From: an uncultured Clostridia bacterium
Lineage (GTDB): Bacteria; Bacillota; Clostridia; Christensenellales; Borkfalkiaceae
DNA: 20,684 bases
Direction: 5' to 3'
Assembly: GCA_947629875.1 (NCBI GenBank)
Contig: CANRFK010000012.1
Span: forward strand, 1-20,684
Shown one piece after another: positions 15,321 to 20,684 of this stretch. Position numbers and translations under genes: made by a program. Each line of letters starts with the position of its first letter. Position 1 is the first letter of the stretch. The notes below the pieces were generated by a model. It made no database searches, was not told the origin of the DNA, and worked only from the letters and a program-made list of their open reading frames with translations.

Positions 15321-15353
15321 CCATACGCGCCGAGTTTAGCCATACGCGCCGAG
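15316..15353. repeat. 19-bp perfect tandem duplication across converging stop codons
   Basis: TTTAGCCATACGCGCCGAG occurs at 15316-15334 and again, directly abutting, at 15335-15353. The first copy contains the ylbJ-like stop TAG and the second the pheA stop TAA on the other strand. No terminator hairpin is visible between the two converging genes. Confidence 0.93.
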
Positions 15354-16127
15354 CAGTTTGAACTGATGGCAGTATGTTTCCGCCTCTTTGATGGCGTCCT
15401 TTACCCGCGCCTCGGCAACATTTCCCGCGAACTCGATGAAGAAGCGGTACTGCCCGAACGCGCCCTTGACGGGGCGGCTCTCGATGCGGGTGAGGTTGAG
15501 GCTGTAACGCTGGAAAATTTTCAACAGTCCGAGGAGCGAACCCGGCGTGTGCGCGCAGACGGCGGCAAAAAACACCATGGCGCTCCGTTCGGGCAGCTTT
15601 CCCGCCCTTTCGAGCAGCAAAAAGCGGGTGAAATTGCCCTTGTCGTCGGCGATGTTCTCCTTGGAGAGCACGACGCCCTCCCGCCGCACGTGCGCCCCCA
15701 CGATGCCCGCCGATTGGCTATCGAGCCGCGAGAGCCCCTCCGCCGTGGACGGGGTGAACCGCCACTGCGCCTGCGGGAGCTTTGTCCGCAGATATTCCTT
15801 GCACTGCGCGATGGCCTGTTCGTGCGAATAGACGAAGCGGATGTCCTCCACCTTGACCCCCTCGAGCGTTGCGAGGCGCTGATCGATGGGCAGGGGCAGT
15901 TCGCGCACGCCGAACACCTTTTCCGAGGAGATGAGGTCGAGCGCGCCCCCCACGCCTCCGTTTAAGGCATTCTCCACGGGCAGGACGCAGTAGTCCGCCT
16001 CCCCCGCGGTGAGCAGGCGCACGGCCTCATAAAAGGTGGGCGCAAGCAGCACTTCCGCACCCGCGCACAGCTCCTCGGCGGCGCGCTGGGAAAAACTGCC
16101 CTCGGGCCCGAGACAACTGACTTTCAT
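15336..16127 (-). CDS. pheA: Prephenate dehydratase
   Basis: This 263-residue enzyme converts prephenate to phenylpyruvate, the committed step to phenylalanine. The start ATG 16125-16127 is fixed by AAAGGAGG 6 nt upstream and by the family beginning MKVSCLGPEGSFS. The catalytic domain has LPVENALNGGVG (49-60) and the TRF motif (167-169, in NFTRFLLL) that carries the catalytic Thr. The ACT regulatory domain follows, with PGSLLGLLKIF (195-205) and LTRIESRP (212-219), the residues that bind phenylalanine, so feedback inhibition is expected. It is monofunctional, with no fused chorismate mutase. It is the last gene of its operon, 11 nt after DAHP synthase, which joins the first and a late step of phenylalanine synthesis. 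Confidence 0.96.
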   Translation of the reverse strand: MKVSCLGPEGSFSQRAAEELCAGAEVLLAPTFYEAVRLLTAGEADYCVLPVENALNGGVGGALDLISSEKVFGVRELPLPIDQRLATLEGVKVEDIRFVYSHEQAIAQCKEYLRTKLPQAQWRFTPSTAEGLSRLDSQSAGIVGAHVRREGVVLSKENIADDKGNFTRFLLLERAGKLPERSAMVFFAAVCAHTPGSLLGLLKIFQRYSLNLTRIESRPVKGAFGQYRFFIEFAGNVAEARVKDAIKEAETYCHQFKLLGAYG

Positions 16128-16138
16128 TCTGCCCTCCT

Positions 16139-17167
16139 TTATGCCTTCTCGGCGATGTCGAGGATGAGCCGCTCGGTATCCTCCCAGCCGAGGCAGGGGT
16201 CGGTGATGGATTTTCCAAACACCTCGTCGTGCTTCTGGCACCCCTCCACGAGGAAACTCTCGATCATGAACCCCTTGACGATGCGCTTGAAATCGGCGTC
16301 ATATTGGCGGTTTTGCAACACCTCTTCCACAATGCGTATCTGCTGTTTGAAGCGCTTGCCCGAGTTGGAGTGGTTGGCGTCGATGATGACGGCGGGATGC
16401 AAAAGCCCGCCCTCTGCGCGGGAGTAGCCGTCCAAAACCTGCATCACCGTCTCATAGTGGTAGTTGGGGATGTCGTTGCCGTAGTTATCCACCCGCCCGC
16501 GTAAAACGGCGTGGGCGTAGGGATTGCCGCTCGTGCGCACCTGATAGTTCTGATACTTGAACACCTGCGGGCTCTGCGCCGCGTAGATGGAGTTGATGAG
16601 CACGGGAATGGAGCCGCTCATGGGATTTTTGATACCTACGGGCAGGTCGATGCCGCTCGAAACGAGGCGGTGCATCTGGTTTTCGCTCGAACGCGCCCCC
16701 ACCGCAACGTAGGTGAGAAGATCCTGCACGTAGGCGTAATTTTCGGGGTACAGCATTTCGTCCGCCGCCGAGAGCCCGCTCTCGGAGATGGCGTCCAAAA
16801 GGAGCTTGCGGATGGTGCGGATGCCCTTTACGATGTCCTCGCCGTGCTCGGGGTCGGGCTGGGAGAACATGCCCTTGTAGCCGACGCCCTTGGTGCGCGG
16901 CTTGTTGGTGTAGATGCGGGGAATGAGCACGAGTTTTTCCTTGACGCGCTCGTTGAGTTTCCCGAGCCGCCGCACGTATTCGAGCACGGGCGCGCTCTCG
17001 TGCGCGGAGCAAGGCCCCACGACGACGAGAAGTTGATTGGATCTTCCCGCGATGACGTCCCTTGCGAGGGCGTCGCGCTCGGCCTTTACCGCGGCAAGTT
17101 CTTTGGGGAGCGGACACTCCGCCACAAATTCCTCCGCGGAGGGAACGAGATTTTGTTTTTCAAACAT
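16139..17167 (-). CDS. aroF: 3-deoxy-7-phosphoheptulonate (DAHP) synthase, class I
   Basis: This 342-residue enzyme condenses phosphoenolpyruvate and erythrose 4-phosphate, the entry step of the shikimate pathway. It matches the AroF/AroG/AroH-type class I family in length and motifs: VVGPCSAHE (49-57), RIYTNKPRT (84-92), GARSSENQMHR (158-168), VGIKNPMSG (177-185), DANHSNSGK (263-271) and KSITDPCLGWEDT (319-331). By homology to the E. coli enzyme the metal ligands would be Cys53, His266, Glu304 and Asp324, and all are present. The isozyme class cannot be read, so the symbol is nominal. The ATG overlaps the end of coaD by 8 nt (17160-17167), with an AGAGG site inside coaD. The next gene is prephenate dehydratase, which suggests phenylalanine-linked control. 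Confidence 0.95.
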   Translation of the reverse strand: MFEKQNLVPSAEEFVAECPLPKELAAVKAERDALARDVIAGRSNQLLVVVGPCSAHESAPVLEYVRRLGKLNERVKEKLVLIPRIYTNKPRTKGVGYKGMFSQPDPEHGEDIVKGIRTIRKLLLDAISESGLSAADEMLYPENYAYVQDLLTYVAVGARSSENQMHRLVSSGIDLPVGIKNPMSGSIPVLINSIYAAQSPQVFKYQNYQVRTSGNPYAHAVLRGRVDNYGNDIPNYHYETVMQVLDGYSRAEGGLLHPAVIIDANHSNSGKRFKQQIRIVEEVLQNRQYDADFKRIVKGFMIESFLVEGCQKHDEVFGKSITDPCLGWEDTERLILDIAEKA

Positions 17168-17642
17168 GATGGCCTCTCTTCACAATGTAAGCATACACCG
17201 CCTCGGGCACGTAGCTTTCGAACGGCTTTCCGAAGGCGATGCAATTTTTGACGAGCGTGGAACTAATATGCACGCGGTTTTGTTCGGCGGGAATGTAGAG
17301 CGTAATAAATTCCCCATCCAGATCGCGGCTCGCGTAGAAGGCGGCGTTTTCGTACTCGAAGTCCACCGTGTTGCGCACGCCGCGCACGTAGAAGGGCGTG
17401 TTTTCCTCTTTGAGAAGATCCACAATGACGCCGTCCCACACGAGAACGCGCACACGGGGTGCCTTTTCATAGACGGCGGCGATTATCTCGGCGCGCTCCT
17501 TTGCGGTAAACATGCACGCCTTTTGCCTGTTTTCGCCGACGGCGATGACGACCTCGTCGAAGAGGCGCAGGCACTTCTCCACCGTATCGGCGTGCCCCAC
17601 CGTGAAGGGATCGAACGTCCCCGCAAACACGCATTTTTTCAT
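17160..17642 (-). CDS. coaD: Phosphopantetheine adenylyltransferase
   Basis: This 160-residue cytoplasmic enzyme adenylates 4'-phosphopantetheine to dephospho-CoA, the penultimate step of CoA synthesis. The nucleotidyltransferase signature GTFDPFTVGH (8-17) is at the N-terminus, with the substrate-binding RGVRNTVDFEYE stretch in the middle and ISSTLVK, the second conserved site, near the end. Length is typical. Its ATG overlaps the stop of rsmD (ATGA, 17639-17642), and its own stop overlaps the DAHP synthase start by 8 nt, so translation of the series is likely coupled. The rsmD-coaD order is common in Firmicutes. Confidence 0.96.
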   Translation of the reverse strand: MKKCVFAGTFDPFTVGHADTVEKCLRLFDEVVIAVGENRQKACMFTAKERAEIIAAVYEKAPRVRVLVWDGVIVDLLKEENTPFYVRGVRNTVDFEYENAAFYASRDLDGEFITLYIPAEQNRVHISSTLVKNCIAFGKPFESYVPEAVYAYIVKRGHHV

Positions 17643-18172
17643 AGCCTGTCCTCCGAAAAGAAAAACACCTTTGTCCTGCCGTAGCTGCGGAAGTCGGAAA
17701 TTTGCCAGCCCGCGGGGGCGGTTTCCTCCCGCTCGCTCTCATAGACGACGAGCCCGCCCGCTTTGAGCAGCCGTTGTGCGGCGACGATTTCGAGAACTTT
17801 CCCGCAGTACGTCTCCTTATAGGGCGGGTCGCAGAAGATGAGATCGAACTGCCCACCGAGGCGCGTAAGGCACGTTTCAAAGGGCAGCGTATAGACCGTG
17901 CGCCGCTCTTCGAGCAAAGCGAGGTTTTTTTTGATGAGCGCAACGCTCGCCGCATCCGTATCGTTAAACACGGCGTCCTCCGCGCCCCGCGAGAGGGCTT
18001 CGAGCCCCAACGCGCCCGTGCCCGCGAAGAGATCGAGAACGCGCGCCCCCGCAAGGCGGGACTGTAAGATTTGAAAGAGCGATTCCTTCACCCTGTCGGG
18101 CGTGGGGCGGATAGAATAGCCCCCGAACGCCGCGAGTTTTCTGCCGCGCCGCTTGCCCGCGATGATTCTCAT
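17639..18172 (-). CDS. rsmD: 16S rRNA (guanine-N2) methyltransferase RsmD
   Basis: This 177-residue protein is the RsmD enzyme that methylates one guanine of 16S rRNA (G966 in E. coli numbering) using S-adenosylmethionine. It begins MRIIAGKRRGRKL, typical of the family, with RPTPDRVKESLF close behind. The SAM-binding motif I is VLDLFAGTGALGLEALSRGA (45-64), and the catalytic DPPY lies at 115-118. Length is normal. Its start overlaps the stop of the upstream membrane-protein gene by ATGA (18169-18172), and its end overlaps coaD by 4 nt. Confidence 0.95.
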   Translation of the reverse strand: MRIIAGKRRGRKLAAFGGYSIRPTPDRVKESLFQILQSRLAGARVLDLFAGTGALGLEALSRGAEDAVFNDTDAASVALIKKNLALLEERRTVYTLPFETCLTRLGGQFDLIFCDPPYKETYCGKVLEIVAAQRLLKAGGLVVYESEREETAPAGWQISDFRSYGRTKVFFFSEDRL

Positions 18173-18861
18173 TTCTTGCCCTTGCCCTTCTTGCCCGCAT
18201 TCTTCACGGTCTCGGCGCGCTCGAGCTCATGCTCCTTGTAATCCTTCTCCTTCATGGCGCCCACAATGTAGGCGATGCCGCTCACGAGAACGGGTAAGAT
18301 GACCATGAGGAGCGACCAATATCCGCTGACCGAGCTTCCCCCTGCCCAGATGGGCGGGAAGATCGCCCAACCCGCGAACATCGCCATGAAGAAGTGCGCG
18401 ACGCCCGCGCCCGTGCCGGGGAGGGCGCCCGCGATGATGCTCAAAATGATGGCGGGGATCCCGACCAAAAATCCGATGTAGAAGCCCTTCCACACGCGGT
18501 ACTCGCGTTCCACCCTGTGATCGCCGCCCGATTGGATGCCGAGCGCGCGGTTCTTCCTGTGGATGCACCCCGTGAGGTAGGCGTCGTAGTGCAGTTTGCC
18601 CGTGTTATACAGAAGATGCGCGTTGAAGAATGCGCCCGCTGCAATGCAGAGACTGCCGAGCACGATCTCGATGACGGTGCCTGCCTTTTCGGGGGTGATG
18701 GCCTCCACCGCGAGGGCGATCGAGCTCAAAAACACGTACATGAAGAAGGGCGAGACCATGCGCCGCCAGCATTCCCTCTGGATGCGCCAGAAGTACTGCC
18801 ACGGGTTGGGATCGGAATAATCCTTGAATGTTTTCTGCTTTTTGGGTGCTTCGTTTAACAT
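18169..18861 (-). CDS. Multi-pass membrane protein of unknown function
   Basis: I do not recognise a family for this 230-residue protein. It starts at ATG 18859-18861, with GGAG 6-7 nt upstream. After a polar, aromatic-rich N-terminus come about five hydrophobic segments: residues 36-56, 62-85, 125-147, 151-172 and 182-203. A Tyr/His/Arg-rich loop at about 88-124 (YDAYLTGCIHRKNRALG) and a strongly basic tail ending in KKGKGKK are both likely cytoplasmic. It is first in the operon, overlapping rsmD by 4 nt, so it is co-expressed with rsmD, coaD and the two aromatic genes, but no functional link is evident. A small transporter subunit or a stress-type membrane protein cannot be told apart. Confidence 0.8.
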   Translation of the reverse strand: MLNEAPKKQKTFKDYSDPNPWQYFWRIQRECWRRMVSPFFMYVFLSSIALAVEAITPEKAGTVIEIVLGSLCIAAGAFFNAHLLYNTGKLHYDAYLTGCIHRKNRALGIQSGGDHRVEREYRVWKGFYIGFLVGIPAIILSIIAGALPGTGAGVAHFFMAMFAGWAIFPPIWAGGSSVSGYWSLLMVILPVLVSGIAYIVGAMKEKDYKEHELERAETVKNAGKKGKGKK

Positions 18862-18899
18862 ACTTTCTCCGCGAACGCACGCAATGCGCCCGTTTTTTC

Positions 18900-18928
18900 A
18901 TTATAGACCTTTCCCGCGGGGCTGTCAA
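18900..18928 (-). promoter_or_regulatory. Perfect sigma-A promoter of the five-gene rsmD-coaD-aroF-pheA operon
   Basis: On the minus strand TTGACA (18928-18923) and TATAAT (18905-18900) are separated by 17 nt, matching consensus throughout. The start point would be near 18893, about 32 nt before the ATG. The -35 box contains the TGA stop of the cyclo-ligase gene (18925-18927). Confidence 0.88.
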
Positions 18929-19464
18929 GCATTCCGCGGAGGGAAGAAGTGCACGCCCTCTTCGGTGACGGCGGCGTCGAGGCGCGCATCGTGCTTCTCA
19001 TGCGGAAGGATGTCCACAGCCTGTCCCGCGTAAGCGAGCCCCACGCGCAAGACCGCGGGGTGCAAGGCAAAATACCTATCGTAATATCCCCCGCCGTAGC
19101 CGAGGCGATCTCCCCTTTCGTCGAAGGCGAGAAGGGGACAGAGGGCGACTTCGCACGTCACCTCCTCCCCCTCTGCGGGCTCGGGAATGCCATACCTGCC
19201 CGCTTGCAGCTTGTCCGTAAGCGGCACGCACCGCATTTCTCCGTCCGCAAGGCGCGGCACGCATACTGTCTTGCCGCGGGCGCGGAGTTCTTCGATGAGT
19301 TCCGCCGTCCCGGCCTCCGAACCGAACGAGAGGTAGACGAAGAAGGAGTTCTTCTCCCCGAACGCCGCAAGGGCGTTTTTTGCGATACATCTGTCCTTTT
19401 CCGCGCTTTTCAGCTCCGCGCGGAGCGTCTTGTATTTTTCCCGCAATGCCTGTTTGTCACACAT
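18925..19464 (-). CDS. fthC: 5-formyltetrahydrofolate cyclo-ligase
   Basis: This 179-residue enzyme uses ATP to convert 5-formyl-tetrahydrofolate to 5,10-methenyl-tetrahydrofolate, returning a storage or inhibitory folate to the one-carbon pool. It is also known as MTHFS (yqgN in Bacillus). The N-terminal K-LR-KYKTLRAEL helix is typical, as is YLSFGSEAGTAELI (44-57). The nucleotide-binding signature LGYGGGYYDRY (121-131) is intact, and the HDARLDAAVTEEGV stretch near the end fits the family HD-x-D region. Length is normal. The start overlaps the end of alr by 8 nt (19457-19464), so the two are translationally linked. The last codons overlap the next operon's promoter. Confidence 0.94.
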   Translation of the reverse strand: MCDKQALREKYKTLRAELKSAEKDRCIAKNALAAFGEKNSFFVYLSFGSEAGTAELIEELRARGKTVCVPRLADGEMRCVPLTDKLQAGRYGIPEPAEGEEVTCEVALCPLLAFDERGDRLGYGGGYYDRYFALHPAVLRVGLAYAGQAVDILPHEKHDARLDAAVTEEGVHFFPPRNA

Positions 19465-20467
19465 AAATTTTCACCGCCCGCCTCGCAATGTTCACGAGAA
19501 CTTCGTACTCCGTCGTGCCGTGTTCGGCGGCGTAGGCGGAGGCATTCTCCATGACGCACTTCCATGCGCCGAAGCGGGCTTTCCCCTCGCAAACGCACGC
19601 ATCCATGCACAACTTCCCGATGGAGAAGGGCGCGCCGCTGCGGAAGAACCCGTCGCCGTAGCCGAGGCGCAACGTGTGCAATTTTTGATAGTGTTTTGCA
19701 CTTTTTGCGTATCCGACACCCCCCTCGGTGAAGGTGAACGCCTGCCCGACGCGCGCATATATTTTCATGGCGGGCTGTACTTCTGCCGCGCCCTCAAAGC
19801 CCGCGGGGAGATATCCGTAGAGCCCGATGCCCGCCCGCGCCGCGTCGTATGCTCCGCTCTCCGAAAGCACGCCGCCCGTCGCCGCAATGTGGCGCACTGC
19901 CCCGGGGAACACTTTGCGCACGTCCCCCGCCGCCCGCGAAAAGAGTTCCTCCTGCCGCCTGCGGCAAACTTTATCCTGCGGGAGATAAAAATGGGAATAC
20001 ACCCCCGTCACCGCAACGCCCGCTCTCTCCGCTTCCCGCGCCGCATATCCCGCGCGTTCGGGGCGCACGCCGTAGCGGTTCATGCCCGTGTTGACGGCGA
20101 TATGAGCCTTAATTTCCCCACCCCATGTCGCATTTTTCAGCAAATTCAGGGCGGAGAGCGACGAGATGCTCGCGGTCAGATCGTACCCCGCGATGCGCGC
20201 CGCATCCTCTTTATCGAGGGGCGGGGTCAGAACAAGGATGTCCTTCGTGACGCCCGCAACGCGGAGCGCGACGCCCTCTTCTGCCGTAGCAACCGCAAAC
20301 GCGCCCGCCTTCTTCTCCAAGGCGAGCGCGATCCTCTCCGCTCCGTGCCCGTAGGCGTCGTCCTTTACGACGGCGATGAGCGGGCACGCGCTAATGCGGG
20401 CAAGATGTTCAAAGTTGCGCGCAACCCTTTTGAGCGAGACGACGGCAATGAGTTCCTGCATATCCAC
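19457..20467 (-). CDS. alr: Alanine racemase (short C-terminal domain)
   Basis: This 336-residue PLP enzyme interconverts L- and D-alanine for peptidoglycan. The PLP-binding Lys is in AVVKDDAYGHGA (K35); NTGMNRYG (126-133), RAGIGLYGY (211-219) and GKLCMDA (284-290) are all present. The catalytic Tyr of the C-terminal domain is Tyr270 in LGYGDG. The protein is shorter than the usual 360-390 residues: the stretch between CMD and the closing TEYEVLVNIARR lacks the usual VGDEVVLIG-type strand pair. The given start is GTG 20465-20467; ATG 20459-20461, two codons later, is equally possible, and neither has a strong ribosome binding site. It follows the zinc-ribbon gene by 27 nt and overlaps the cyclo-ligase gene, so all three likely form one transcript. 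Confidence 0.93.
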   Translation of the reverse strand: MDMQELIAVVSLKRVARNFEHLARISACPLIAVVKDDAYGHGAERIALALEKKAGAFAVATAEEGVALRVAGVTKDILVLTPPLDKEDAARIAGYDLTASISSLSALNLLKNATWGGEIKAHIAVNTGMNRYGVRPERAGYAAREAERAGVAVTGVYSHFYLPQDKVCRRRQEELFSRAAGDVRKVFPGAVRHIAATGGVLSESGAYDAARAGIGLYGYLPAGFEGAAEVQPAMKIYARVGQAFTFTEGGVGYAKSAKHYQKLHTLRLGYGDGFFRSGAPFSIGKLCMDACVCEGKARFGAWKCVMENASAYAAEHGTTEYEVLVNIARRAVKIYV

Positions 20468-20494
20468 ATAATATGCCGCCGCCCGTAAAATGGG

Positions 20495-20684
20495 CTACGC
20501 CTGATAGACAAACCTGCGGCAGTGCTCGCATTCGATGACGTTGCCGCTCTCCAGCTTCTTCTGCTGGGCGAGGGAGAAATCCATGCCGCACACGCACATG
20601 CCGCCCTTGAGGGGCACGAGCACGGGGAACACGTTCTCGTGGCGCTTCTGCTTGTATTTTTCGAGGGTCGCGGCGGGAATGCCC
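20495..20684 (-). CDS. C4-type zinc-ribbon protein, C-terminal fragment (5' end outside window)
   Basis: The last 62 residues of a protein are visible, ending at TAG 20495-20497, and the frame stays open to the window edge. They carry two Cys pairs, CVC and CEHC, spaced like a C4 zinc ribbon, with an RRFVY ending. This fits the C-terminal domain of the widespread coiled-coil zinc-ribbon family (zf-RING_7 type), whose members have a long N-terminal coiled coil; that part would lie beyond the window. The function of the family is not settled; a nucleic-acid or ribosome-associated role has been suggested. It sits just upstream of alr. Confidence 0.75.
   Translation of the reverse strand, partial: GIPAATLEKYKQKRHENVFPVLVPLKGGMCVCGMDFSLAQQKKLESGNVIECEHCRRFVYQA

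Overview
This 20.7 kb window is GC-rich and most of its genes lie on the minus strand. The gene set suggests a Firmicutes (Clostridia-type) bacterium: a YlbJ-family membrane protein, an rsmD-coaD pair, lipoproteins with InlB-type repeats, a BspA-like leucine-rich-repeat protein, and AGGAGG-type ribosome binding sites with consensus sigma-A promoters. A placement near the gut Christensenellales/Clostridiales is only a guess; nothing here fixes a genus.

Layout. Positions 1-216 hold the 3' end of a transketolase, followed by a bidirectional terminator shared with the converging LRR surface protein (296-2620, minus). A short divergent intergenic region carries two strong promoters. The plus-strand one (TTGACA-N17-TATAAT) ends only 6 nt before the ATG of a two-gene operon, so its mRNA should be leaderless. 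That operon (2857-4361) encodes two translationally coupled paralogs, each with an uncharacterised but well conserved N-terminal domain and a C-terminal ASCH-like domain. A GC-rich palindromic spacer follows. Two large minus-strand lipoproteins come next: a 1833-aa protein with InlB-type repeats and degenerate LDGYG repeats (4579-10080), and an 819-aa protein with four divergent InlB-type repeats (10228-12687). An AT-rich 355-bp region precedes the latter, with its promoter, a UTR inverted repeat and a possible small-RNA locus.

The right half is mostly housekeeping. rarA (minus) is divergent from a ylbJ-like gene (plus), which converges on pheA. A five-gene minus-strand operon runs from a consensus promoter at 18900-18928: membrane protein, rsmD, coaD, DAHP synthase, prephenate dehydratase. 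Neighbouring genes overlap by 4-8 nt, or are 11 nt apart in the last pair. Upstream, a C4 zinc-ribbon protein (cut by the window end), alanine racemase and 5-formyltetrahydrofolate cyclo-ligase form a second tight minus-strand series whose last stop codon sits inside the -35 box of the next operon.

How the genes fit together: the left half is cell-surface and accessory (anchored LRR protein, two lipoproteins, an ASCH pair of unknown role). The right half covers replication repair (rarA), envelope and sporulation (alr, ylbJ), folate and CoA metabolism, ribosomal RNA methylation, and entry into and exit from the shikimate route toward phenylalanine. The best candidates for undescribed biology are the leaderless ASCH-paralog operon and the LDGYG-repeat lipoprotein.
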